13,727 nucleotides of DNA, taken from positions 1 through 13,727 of the forward strand of contig CAMDMN010000031.1 in assembly GCA_945901965.1 (NCBI GenBank), read 5' to 3'. Every line of letters begins with the position of its first letter. Position 1 is the first letter of the stretch. Below the pieces are notes generated by a model. That model worked only from the letters and a program-made list of their open reading frames with translations, did no database searches and was not told where the DNA came from. The DNA comes from Legionella genomosp. 1 (lineage in GTDB: Bacteria > Pseudomonadota > Gammaproteobacteria > Legionellales > Legionellaceae). Below are positions 1 to 6,021 of this stretch, piece by piece. The position numbers and the translations under genes were made by a program.

Positions 1-1288
1 AAGCAATTAACATCCCTACTGAAAATCGATTAGACAAAACCAGAGCGGCGCCAAGACAAACTACTAAAATATGCTCAACGTGAAATAGTAATTGATTAAA
101 AACTTCATAATTAACATTTAACCGTGCAACTTTTATATCGGCATTTAAAGATTCAATATATGAATTACGCCATGTATTAAATCTTACCCGCTCTTTAAGA
201 AATGATTTAATCGGTAAAATCCCTTGCAATGTTTCAAGAAACATAGTCATTGATTTAGCATGTTGATTAATTGATGTTTGAGTTTGATGTTTTAAATTTT
301 TAAATGTAATGTATCTAAAGCTCAAACAAATAAGTAATGCAAGCATAACTACTAAGGTAAGGATTGGGCTATAAATCATCATTACTGCAAGATTAATAAA
401 AATAATAAAACCATCTAAAACCGTGTTTACAAAATCTGTGCTAATTTTTTTTTGAATAACATCTATAGATTGAAATTTTGCTTGCAAATCACCCTTATGA
501 CGTCTTTCAAAAAATTGCATTGGCAGTTTTAAAATATGATTCACAACATTTGCAGAAAATTGCTCCGTAAGATTAGTTGTGAAATAAATAACCATATTAC
601 CGCGAATATATTCTATAAATACCTGAACAATACTCAACAGAAAAAAACAACTAGCAAGCAAATACAAATTAGACCGCTCACTATAACCGATAACATTATC
701 AGTTACATATTGCATGAAAAGTGGATTTAGTAAACTTAAAACCTCAAGTGATAAAGATAATAAAATAAGTAAAATAACATAGATATTTACTCCTTTTATT
801 GATTTAACTAATTCATATAACGTAAGCTTATTTGAGCTCCGTATTTCTTTAAAATCAGATGATTTAAAAGCTTCCAAAACAATGCCAGTAAAAGATTGTG
901 AAACCTCTTCCATAGAGCATCGTTTAACCCCTTCAGCAGGATCATAAATAATCACGTATTTTGCTTTAACTTCTTTTAATACTACAAAATGGTTCATATT
1001 CCAATGTAAAATTGCAGGACATTTAACCAAATGTAACTCATCAATTTGGACTTGTATTGGCCTTGTAATAAATCCTAATCTCTCCAATAATAAATTTAGA
1101 TCTAGCAGTGTAACACCTCTATTTGAGGTATTATGCAAATGACGCAACTCATATAAATCAAGCTTATGTCCCCAATAATTAGCAATCATAGCAACACAAG
1201 CATGACCGCACTCAGCTTGCTCATCTTGCAAAATAAGGGGTAATTTTTGCTTTTTAGAAAAAATTAATGAATCATGAGATATTGTCAT
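1..1288 (-). CDS. Peptidase-containing ABC transporter (C39 PCAT), 3' end outside window
   Basis: The minus-strand frame stays open from an ATG at 1288 to the left edge (429 codons), so the C-terminal part including the ATPase domain is not visible. Residues 1 to about 135 are a C39 cysteine peptidase: oxyanion Gln21, catalytic Cys27 in AECGHAC, His100 in NMNHF and Asp116 in IYDPA. From about residue 160 there are hydrophobic helices typical of an ABC exporter membrane domain (first helix around VILLILLSLSLEVL). In this family the peptidase cuts a leader after a Gly-Gly pair while the transporter exports the core peptide across the inner membrane. The start overlaps the stop of the adaptor gene as ATGA, so the two are translationally coupled. 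It is probably the exporter for the three Gly-Gly precursors in this window. The family call is near certain; the substrate is inference from context. Confidence 0.95.
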   Translation of the reverse strand, partial: MTISHDSLIFSKKQKLPLILQDEQAECGHACVAMIANYWGHKLDLYELRHLHNTSNRGVTLLDLNLLLERLGFITRPIQVQIDELHLVKCPAILHWNMNHFVVLKEVKAKYVIIYDPAEGVKRCSMEEVSQSFTGIVLEAFKSSDFKEIRSSNKLTLYELVKSIKGVNIYVILLILLSLSLEVLSLLNPLFMQYVTDNVIGYSERSNLYLLASCFFLLSIVQVFIEYIRGNMVIYFTTNLTEQFSANVVNHILKLPMQFFERRHKGDLQAKFQSIDVIQKKISTDFVNTVLDGFIIFINLAVMMIYSPILTLVVMLALLICLSFRYITFKNLKHQTQTSINQHAKSMTMFLETLQGILPIKSFLKERVRFNTWRNSYIESLNADIKVARLNVNYEVFNQLLFHVEHILVVCLGAALVLSNRFSVGMLIA

Positions 1289-2304
1289 AGAAAAACACCA
1301 CCAGAAAAACTATATATAGGATCTAAAACCCATTGCCATATTTTTCTTTTAGCTCCTACAATAACGGCAGAGATGGTCATACCATGTTGTATTTTTTTAT
1401 TCTTACCATATAAAGTAATAAACTGATTATCTAGCTTTGCTTTAACTTTATAATATGGCCCCCCAACTTTTATAGGCTTATCTTCATCAAGATCAGTTAA
1501 AATACTGCTGCTAATTTCATTGATAATTGCATTGACTGTACCAAACCGCGCATAAGGGTATGCATCAAAACGAATTATTAGATTTGATTTATTCTCTAAA
1601 AAACCAGATTGTTTCACGGGGACAAAAATTAACGCCATCAAATCAGCATTAGTTGGTATAATTTTTACCATTGGTCTTGCAAGATTTATATACTGACCTG
1701 TTTCATAAATTACACTAGAAATAATTCCGTCAATTGGTGAATAAATAACATATGATTTTTCTTGTTTATATTTAATAATCTCAAGTTCGATATTAGATTT
1801 ATTAGACTTAATTAAGTTAATCTCTTCTTGCTTTTCATGATAAGCAGTCTCAGATATGTATTTTTTAACTAATAATTGCTGCAAATTTTCTAGATGTTTT
1901 TTCTTATATAATAGCTCTTTTTCTATTGATTTTTTTTTCTTCTCTAATTGCAATAATATTTCATTTTTATCATTCTTATTATAACTTTCATATGAAGTAT
2001 CAATCAAAAAAAGTTTATCGCCCTTCTTTACTTCTTCACCATGTTTTATATATTTTTTTACTAAAATTCCATTTTTAGATGGAAAAACACGAGCCTCCCC
2101 TTTTGTCGACTCAAGATATCCATTAACTATATGTTTTTCAGAAAATTCGCCAAACATTATGAATAATATTATTAACAAAACAATAAACGAAAACCCAAAA
2201 GTTAAAGCCTGATATTGTTTTGGCGTATTTATTGATACAGCTCCATAATTCCTATTTTTAATTCCATTAACCAGCTCTTGTCTAAAAAGTTTTTGCTCTT
2301 CCAT
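1285..2304 (-). CDS. CvaA/HlyD-type membrane fusion protein for peptide export
   Basis: This 339-residue periplasmic adaptor would join the C39 ABC exporter to an outer-membrane channel. It has a short cytosolic N-terminus of the CvaA kind (LFRQEL, then a Gly and INTPKQ), one membrane helix at about 34-52, two halves of a lipoyl/biotinyl-like domain at about 75-100 and 185-205, a lysine-rich coiled-coil hairpin at about 113-182 and a C-terminal end with WVLDPIYSFSGG. The reading frame continues upstream to 2451, but that extension runs through a palindromic repeat. I chose the ATG at 2304 (MEEQKLF) because it has an AAAGG ribosome site and matches where the family begins. It overlaps the exporter gene by four bases. 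An outer-membrane partner such as TolC is not in the window. Confidence 0.92.
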   Translation of the reverse strand: MEEQKLFRQELVNGIKNRNYGAVSINTPKQYQALTFGFSFIVLLIILFIMFGEFSEKHIVNGYLESTKGEARVFPSKNGILVKKYIKHGEEVKKGDKLFLIDTSYESYNKNDKNEILLQLEKKKKSIEKELLYKKKHLENLQQLLVKKYISETAYHEKQEEINLIKSNKSNIELEIIKYKQEKSYVIYSPIDGIISSVIYETGQYINLARPMVKIIPTNADLMALIFVPVKQSGFLENKSNLIIRFDAYPYARFGTVNAIINEISSSILTDLDEDKPIKVGGPYYKVKAKLDNQFITLYGKNKKIQHGMTISAVIVGAKRKIWQWVLDPIYSFSGGVFL

Positions 2305-2361
2305 AATATAAACCTTTAAAGCTTGACGCTTTTTAATACTTAAATCGTTGTAATTCACGAG

Positions 2362-2449
2362 GCACGTCATCCAGAGTGCAACGAGGAATCTCATTACCGT
2401 AGCACGGTAACAATTTCGGAGATCCCTCGTTGCACTCGGGATGACGTGC
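2362..2449. repeat. Palindromic intergenic element, family 1
   Basis: Arms of about 30 bases at 2362-2392 and 2418-2449 are inverted copies with about two mismatches, starting GCACGTCATCC. They enclose a smaller perfect hairpin (TTACCGT/ACGGTAA, 2394-2410). Solo half-arms with the same CGGGATGACGTGC end recur at 2455-2470 and 2567-2584. The same sequence family is present at 8753-8950. It looks like a non-autonomous palindromic repeat (MITE or RPE-like). It creates false upstream coding sequence for the adaptor gene. Confidence 0.85.
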
Positions 2450-2483
2450 ATTGAACTCGGGATGACGTGCCTTGCACTCTTGA

Positions 2484-2566
2484 GGCATTTTTGCGTGGAT
2501 CGTATTTTTCTTATCTGTCATTTCAGCGGAGGCGGGAATGACAAATAGTATCCACGCAACAATGCC
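2484..2566. repeat. Palindromic intergenic element, family 2, set between family 1 half-arms
   Basis: A 17-base arm (2484-2500, ending TTGCGTGGAT) is repeated inverted at 2550-2566 with one mismatch. Inside lies a second inverted pair, TGTCATT at 2516 and AATGACA at 2537-2543, around a GC-rich AGCGGAGGCGG loop. It is flanked by solo half-arms of family 1, as though it had inserted into or beside one. It has no coding capacity. Confidence 0.75.
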
Positions 2567-2621
2567 CACTCGGGATGACGTGCCTGTAGGACTTACAAAT
2601 TGTTATTCAAAAAATAATTTT

Positions 2622-2651
2622 TTTAAGACCACATTTTTATGTGGTCTTAAA
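2622..2651 (-). terminator. Hairpin after precursor A (terminator or attenuator)
   Basis: There is a perfect 13-base inverted repeat, TTTAAGACCACAT, with a TTTT loop (plus-strand view), 19 bases after the precursor A stop codon. On the minus-strand transcript it is followed by A-rich bases and then a U run (UUAUUUUUU), so it is not a textbook terminator. The same hairpin follows the other two precursors, which favours a role in setting the level of precursor mRNA relative to the transport genes or in protecting a 3' end. Confidence 0.65.
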
Positions 2652-2670
2652 CTATAAAACCACTTTATTA

Positions 2671-2838
2671 TTATGGACAATCTATTGATGCGTCAGTTCG
2701 ACATGTACCAGTCCAATAATATGATCGTTGACATGTCACCTTAATTCCTGCAGCTCCACCAGAAACTTCTACCAACCTATCTTTACCAATCACTGTTGCC
2801 AATGAATAACCAAGGACTCGCTCAGATTTATTTTCCAT
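2671..2838 (-). CDS. Graspetide precursor peptide A (double-glycine leader)
   Basis: This encodes a 55-residue peptide, MENKSERVLGYSLATV..., whose leader ends SGG at residues 26-28. Val at -4, Leu at -7 and Ile at -12 match the C39-processed leader pattern. The 27-residue core carries Cys36, Ser39, Thr43-Gly44, Asp49 and Asp53 at exactly the spacing found in precursors B and C, and it alone has three cysteines (36, 46, 54). I chose the inner ATG at 2838 because the GGAG six bases before it is a good ribosome site; that GGAG itself overlaps an ATG at 2850. The gene lies between the HEAT-protein gene and the export genes, with its own upstream block and downstream hairpin. The product is inferred to be esterified by the ATP-grasp enzyme and exported by the C39 transporter. 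That it is a real gene is well supported by the two paralogues; the modification is inference. Confidence 0.88.
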   Translation of the reverse strand: MENKSERVLGYSLATVIGKDRLVEVSGGAAGIKVTCQRSYYWTGTCRTDASIDCP

Positions 2839-2844
2839 ATTTAT

Positions 2845-2848
2845 CTCC
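2845..2848 (-). promoter_or_regulatory. Ribosome binding site of precursor A
   Basis: GGAG lies six bases before the ATG at 2838. The identical ATGGAGATAAAT context precedes all three precursors and decides the inner ATG as the start. Confidence 0.8.
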
Positions 2849-2917
2849 ATTTTTTATTCCACTTAAGCAATTAATTCCTTTAATTAATTAAGTTAATTTG
2901 ATTTAATTCTTCCTGAA

Positions 2918-2948
2918 ATTAAATTTTTTATATTTAATTATCACTCAG
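2918..2948 (-). promoter_or_regulatory. Promoter-like block upstream of precursor A
   Basis: Minus strand: CTGAGT (2948-2943), a 19-base spacer and TTTAAT (2923-2918). It aligns with the promoter-like blocks of cassettes B and C, which have 17-base spacers, so this copy may be the weakest. It sits in the 112-base gap between the HEAT gene stop and precursor A. Confidence 0.4.
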
Positions 2949-2950
2949 CT

Positions 2951-4024
2951 TTAAGATGAATTTTTAATCCAATTCTGCCAAGCTGCATAATCTGTTCTGG
3001 CAAAATCTTTGCCGGATATTCTTTTTAAAATATCATATGCAGAATCACTATTATTTGGCTGACTAAGCTTAATTAATGAAAGTAATTTATCTTTTGCCTG
3101 CTCAAGAACTACTCTTCTTTGTGAAGGCGCACCCATCGTATAATTAATAACTCCTAGGGCCTTATTCCTATCAGTATCATAAGGTGAATCAAGGGCATCT
3201 ATAAATGGTGCTAAATTGATATACATAAGCTTTCCTTTTGCAATAGTTTGCACAATTACACGCATGGCGTTATTACGTACTTCTTCAGATTTATCTTTAA
3301 TAAGAGGAGTTAATAGATTAACAATTTCATTTGGATTTCTAAAATGACCTACAAGAAATACCGCGGCAGCCCTACGATTTGGATCTTTTTCATTATTTAA
3401 GCTATCAATAATAAAAGCCTTATCTTTTATAGCCCCTTGATTAAAAATTGCTAAATAGGGCTTAAACTTTGGATGCTCAAAACCTAAAATACAATGATAT
3501 ACAGGACATGATGGCGGAGTAGCGCTAATTTTATTATTTATAAATAAATCATTCACTATGTAGTTATATGCAATCATTTCATCGATTAAGTCAGGCTTAT
3601 GCTTAAGATCTTTTTTCTTAAGCTTTTCCTTAAGGTCTGAATCTACAAAACGAAGTCTATTAGGTTGATTTTTATCAATAATCTCGATGGTCGTAAATAA
3701 GTCCTTGTCCTTACCATAAAATATGGTATCTATTTTAACATATAAAAAACCATTTTCTTTTTTTATCTTATCTATTAACGCATGCCTCCTATTTCCTAAT
3801 AACTTAGAATTTTTTGTTTCAACATCACCACTAGCAAGTGACTTTTCAACCTCAGCCCATAATGAAGTCTCAATTTCAGCAACTTCAGCCGCATAGATTT
3901 CACTAATTTTTTTAGCTTTAGCATCATCAACACCATAAACATCTACTATTGTAGTTGCATTAATATTTAGTGAAACCATTAGCATCGAAAATATAAATAT
4001 TAAATTAATCATAATCTTACTCAC
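2951..4024 (-). CDS. Exported HEAT-repeat protein coupled to the ATP-grasp gene
   Basis: The product is 357 residues. The N-terminus (SKIMINLIFIFSMLMVSLN then INA) is a signal peptide with likely cleavage after Ala23, so the protein should act in the periplasm. About 30-165 is a charged alpha-helical region without a family I can name. About 200-335 shows helical HEAT-like repeats (RRAAAVFLVGHFRNP, EEVRNNAMRVIVQTI, DRNKALGVINYTMG). The end, SGKDFARTDYAAWQNWIK, is common in exported HEAT proteins. A Cys pair (CPVYHC, 173-178) could form a disulfide. The GTG start overlaps the ATP-grasp stop as GTGA; an ATG at 4012 preceded by GGAGTGAG is an alternative start but loses the Lys of the signal peptide. 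The coupling implies a cluster role, perhaps self-immunity, peptide binding or a late maturation step. The function is unknown. Confidence 0.85.
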   Translation of the reverse strand: MSKIMINLIFIFSMLMVSLNINATTIVDVYGVDDAKAKKISEIYAAEVAEIETSLWAEVEKSLASGDVETKNSKLLGNRRHALIDKIKKENGFLYVKIDTIFYGKDKDLFTTIEIIDKNQPNRLRFVDSDLKEKLKKKDLKHKPDLIDEMIAYNYIVNDLFINNKISATPPSCPVYHCILGFEHPKFKPYLAIFNQGAIKDKAFIIDSLNNEKDPNRRAAAVFLVGHFRNPNEIVNLLTPLIKDKSEEVRNNAMRVIVQTIAKGKLMYINLAPFIDALDSPYDTDRNKALGVINYTMGAPSQRRVVLEQAKDKLLSLIKLSQPNNSDSAYDILKRISGKDFARTDYAAWQNWIKNSS

Positions 4025-5127
4025 TCCATGTGCATTTTAGCGCTATTTAAATCAACATGACGTTGCATGTTTTCCTCAACCATACCCACCATTATATTCC
4101 TATATTTTTCGATAGAATGCTCGGCATTTTTTGCAGACCAGGTAAATGCTCTAGATTTACTCAAAATAAACTGAATAAAAATATCTAGCATTTTAAACTC
4201 AGGGTTATACTCCTCAATCCATAAAAATTGCCCCTGCTCGTTTACTTCAAGAAATATATACTCATTATTTTCATTAACAATAAAATCTAATGATCCAAAT
4301 ACTAATCCCATTTTCTGCATAAATTCTCGAATTTTAGATTCAAGACTTGCAGGTATTATATACGGTTCAATTTGCAGTTTTCCTTCAGGAATTGCACGCC
4401 AATCAATTTTACCTTCATTATGAATTTGTGAGTTTATTTTTGCCGCCACTATATAATCACCAAAACAAGTAATTCTTAACTCATATTTTTTCTTTATTTC
4501 TTTTTGAAAAATTCCTGGGGAAAGCTGTAAGGTTTTGTTATTTGGTAAATCTAGGAAATTAATTTTAGAAGTATATGCAAATTTAGCTTCTGCATGTTCA
4601 AACCAAACATTTGAACATAAGGGTTTGTAAATTACACCTTTAGCCTCATGCTTTAAAATAAAATAACGAATATCTTGCGGATCATTAGAACAAAGAGTTA
4701 CAGGAATTTCCATCCCACATTCAACAGCTACTTTAAGCTGCAGTAATTTTGAATTAGCACGAGTTGCGGCCTCTTTTGCATTAACCCACCAAGCATTAGG
4801 CGCCATATTATAGGTAAGAGACTCAAAAAATAAGGTGTTTTCTCGTAGGGCAAATTTAAAATCAGACGGATGAACATTATCTTTAGGAAGGTATGGCTTA
4901 CGTGCACGACGCCACCAAACGACATCATAATCATTTTCTAATACAGATTCGTATTTATCAACAGCTTTCCAGTGATAGTTATGTGAATCAATATAAACGG
5001 AGTTTTTTAACTTGGTTGGTTGATCTGCTGTAAAAATATGTCTTACTTGGTGATCCATCGACTCTAATGCGGCACCTACCACCATTGCGTGTGTATCATC
5101 TGGCTCAGTTGGAATTAAAAATTTCAT
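4021..5127 (-). CDS. MvdD-like ATP-grasp peptide ester ligase (graspetide synthetase)
   Basis: This 368-residue cytosolic enzyme belongs to the MvdC/MvdD family, which uses ATP to activate Asp/Glu side chains of a precursor and join them to Ser/Thr (esters) or Lys (amides). Visible features are the N-terminal DVVWWRR (69-74), the ATP-binding YKPL lysine (168), PGIFQKEIKKKYELR (204-218), IDWR (241-244), GLVFGSLDF with metal-binding Asp281, and FLEVNEQGQFLWIE (292-305) with Glu294 and Asn296. These are the family's signature blocks in order. The only ligase in the window is this one, so a single enzyme would have to modify all three precursors. The gene starts 34 bases after the hairpin behind precursor B, with GAG seven bases before the ATG. 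The tail after about 330 is longer than I expect for the family. Family assignment is firm; ester rather than amide chemistry is inferred from the cores. Confidence 0.93.
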   Translation of the reverse strand: MKFLIPTEPDDTHAMVVGAALESMDHQVRHIFTADQPTKLKNSVYIDSHNYHWKAVDKYESVLENDYDVVWWRRARKPYLPKDNVHPSDFKFALRENTLFFESLTYNMAPNAWWVNAKEAATRANSKLLQLKVAVECGMEIPVTLCSNDPQDIRYFILKHEAKGVIYKPLCSNVWFEHAEAKFAYTSKINFLDLPNNKTLQLSPGIFQKEIKKKYELRITCFGDYIVAAKINSQIHNEGKIDWRAIPEGKLQIEPYIIPASLESKIREFMQKMGLVFGSLDFIVNENNEYIFLEVNEQGQFLWIEEYNPEFKMLDIFIQFILSKSRAFTWSAKNAEHSIEKYRNIMVGMVEENMQRHVDLNSAKMHME

Positions 5128-5160
5128 TTTTTTCTCGTAATAAATTATAAAATAATTCTA

Positions 5161-5186
5161 AAAGACCACATTATTATGTGGTCTTT
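5161..5186 (-). terminator. Hairpin after precursor B (attenuator before the ATP-grasp gene)
   Basis: There is a perfect 11-base inverted repeat AAAGACCACAT with a TATT loop (plus-strand view), 25 bases after the precursor B stop. The minus-strand RNA continues UAGAAUUAUUUU, a weak U tract. Partial read-through would give abundant precursor mRNA and less enzyme mRNA. Confidence 0.65.
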
Positions 5187-5211
5187 CGTATATCAAACTA
5201 CATGATTAATA

Positions 5212-5388
5212 TTAACAATCATTCCTCACATCCAATGTCCAGGGACCAGTCTTAGAAAATGTTGGCCCACATGACACCCTACCACCAGAAGTACCTCCAG
5301 ATGATCCACCATATACCTCTGCCAACCTATCTTTATCAATAACAGTGGCCATAGAATAGCCTAGGACTCGCTCATTGTTCTTTTCCAT
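5212..5388 (-). CDS. Graspetide precursor peptide B (double-glycine leader)
   Basis: This encodes a 58-residue peptide whose leader, MEKNNERVLGYSMATV..., ends in YGG (26-28) and is nearly identical to that of precursor C. The 30-residue core begins with a Gly/Ser-rich stretch (SSGGTSGG), three residues longer than in the other two, then shows Cys40, Thr43, Thr47-Gly48, Asp53 and Asp57, ending in Cys58. The start is the inner ATG at 5388 with GGAG six bases upstream; the ATG at 5400 is part of that ribosome site. It is predicted to be a substrate of the ATP-grasp ligase encoded next downstream and of the C39 exporter. The extra GG at 31-32 and 35-36 could be mistaken for cleavage sites, but the one at 27-28 aligns with its paralogues. 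Paralogy makes the gene call strong; the modification is inference. Confidence 0.9.
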   Translation of the reverse strand: MEKNNERVLGYSMATVIDKDRLAEVYGGSSGGTSGGRVSCGPTFSKTGPWTLDVRNDC

Positions 5389-5394
5389 ATTTAT

Positions 5395-5398
5395 CTCC
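5395..5398 (-). promoter_or_regulatory. Ribosome binding site of precursor B
   Basis: GGAG lies six bases before the ATG at 5388, in the same context as in cassettes A and C. It argues against the longer start at 5400. Confidence 0.8.
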
Positions 5399-5467
5399 AT
5401 TTTTTATTAAACTTAAACAATTATTTCCTTTAATTAATTAAGCTAGTTAGATTTAGATCTTCCATAA

Positions 5468-5496
5468 ATTAAATTTTTTACTCAATTACCACTTAA
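5468..5496 (-). promoter_or_regulatory. Promoter-like block upstream of precursor B
   Basis: Minus strand: TTAAGT (5496-5491), a 17-base spacer and TTTAAT (5473-5468), five of six matches to the -10 consensus. The -35 part lies in an imperfect inverted repeat, CACTTAAGGTG (5490-5500), at the position equivalent to the repeat in cassette C. Confidence 0.5.
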
Positions 5497-5533
5497 GGTG
5501 ATGCATTAATATTGTTAACCAAACACCATTTTG

Positions 5534-5559
5534 AAAGACCACATAAAAATGCGGTCTTT
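5534..5559 (-). terminator. Hairpin after precursor C
   Basis: The 11-base arms AAAGACCACAT and ATGCGGTCTTT enclose an AAAA loop (plus-strand view), 25 bases after the precursor C stop. The one unmatched position is an A-C clash on the plus strand but a G-U pair in minus-strand RNA, so the hairpin is intact only in the direction of precursor transcription. No clear U tract follows. Confidence 0.6.
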
Positions 5560-5584
5560 AGACTATAACGCTACATAATTAATA

Positions 5585-5752
5585 TTAATAATCAGGACTA
5601 ACGTCATATGAAAAGGCTCCAGTCAAATGCATTGTTGGTCTACATAAACCCTTATCACCGGCTCCACCCCCACCAGACACCTCTGCCAACCTTTCTTTAT
5701 CAATAACAGTGGCCATAGAATAGCCTAGGACTCGCTCATTGTTCTTTTCCAT
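5585..5752 (-). CDS. Graspetide precursor peptide C (double-glycine leader)
   Basis: This encodes a 55-residue peptide, MEKNNERVLGYSMATV..., with the leader ending SGG at 26-28 and the same hydrophobic spacing (Val -4, Leu -7, Ile -12) as A and B. The 27-residue core starts GGAGDKG and carries Cys37, Thr40, Thr44-Gly45, Asp50 and Asp54, ending in Tyr55. It has a single cysteine, so the conserved cysteine cannot form an internal disulfide here. The ATG at 5752 follows GGAG by six bases. This is the first gene of the leftward transcription unit, facing the divergent XRE/S24 regulator. It was found by comparison with precursor B in the duplicated cassette. Modification by the ATP-grasp ligase and export by the C39 transporter are inferred. 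Confidence 0.9.
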   Translation of the reverse strand: MEKNNERVLGYSMATVIDKERLAEVSGGGGAGDKGLCRPTMHLTGAFSYDVSPDY

Positions 5753-5758
5753 ATTTAT

Positions 5759-5762
5759 CTCC
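5759..5762 (-). promoter_or_regulatory. Ribosome binding site of precursor C
   Basis: GGAG lies six bases before the ATG at 5752, as in cassettes A and B. Confidence 0.8.
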
Positions 5763-5830
5763 ATTTTTATTAAACTTAAACAATTATTTCCTTTAATTAA
5801 TTAAGCTAGTTATGTTTAATTCTTCCTGAA

Positions 5831-5859
5831 ATTAAAGTTCTTATTCAATCATTACTCAA
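5831..5859 (-). promoter_or_regulatory. Promoter-like block upstream of precursor C
   Basis: Minus strand: TTGAGT (5859-5854), a 17-base spacer and TTTAAT (5836-5831). It is the best of the three aligned blocks. The predicted 5' leader is about 70 bases and is shared by the three cassettes. Confidence 0.5.
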
Positions 5860-5865
5860 AGTAAT
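5851..5865. promoter_or_regulatory. Candidate operator over the precursor C -35 region
   Basis: The inverted repeat ATTACT-CAA-AGTAAT overlaps the predicted -35 element. Related but imperfect symmetry lies at the same place upstream of B (5490-5500); A keeps only traces. It shares TTACT/AGTAA half-sites with the larger palindrome at 5909-5930. Binding by the neighbouring repressor is inference. Confidence 0.4.
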
Positions 5866-5908
5866 AATATTTAAGATTAAAACCTCTAAACTCACACCAA
5901 TGTAAACC

Positions 5909-5930
5909 ATATTTACTTTTAAGTAAATAT
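5909..5930. promoter_or_regulatory. 22-base palindrome in the divergent intergenic region, candidate operator
   Basis: The perfect 10-base arms ATATTTACTT and AAGTAAATAT are separated by TT. It lies between precursor C and the XRE/S24 gene, 91 bases before that gene's ATG and about 157 bases before the precursor ATG. Size and symmetry suit a dimeric helix-turn-helix repressor. Confidence 0.5.
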
Positions 5931-6021
5931 TAATAACATAAAATTATTTTCTTTTAAAGATATCTAAAATATGCAAAAATCCATTTGTTAGCTAATTATT
6001 ATATTTATAAGAATTTATTCT

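Larger units (their letters stand above)
5161..5865 (-). repeat. Tandemly duplicated precursor cassettes B and C
   Basis: Two units of about 364 bases (start codons 5752 and 5388) share the inverted-repeat/promoter block, the 5' leader, the peptide leader codons, the spacer after the stop and the hairpin. The core-encoding stretch is the most diverged part. A third, more diverged copy is at 2622-2950. This is the pattern of gene duplication followed by core diversification. Confidence 0.85.

Noticed and set aside
536..730. 64-residue plus-strand frame
   Set aside because: It is antisense to the membrane domain of the C39 ABC transporter and has no ribosome site or family features.
2305..2451. 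Upstream extension of the adaptor gene beginning MHVIPSATRDL
   Set aside because: It is translated palindromic repeat; the family-like sequence begins at MEEQKLF (2304), which has its own ribosome site.
2333..2569. 78-residue open frame on the minus strand
   Set aside because: It lies wholly within the two palindromic repeat elements and has no independent support.
2839..2875. Short leader peptide (TTG start after AAAGGA) ahead of precursors A and B
   Set aside because: It reads M-L/F-K-W/F-N-K-K-W-R then stop in A and B, but cassette C has a one-base difference that changes the frame, so it is not conserved.
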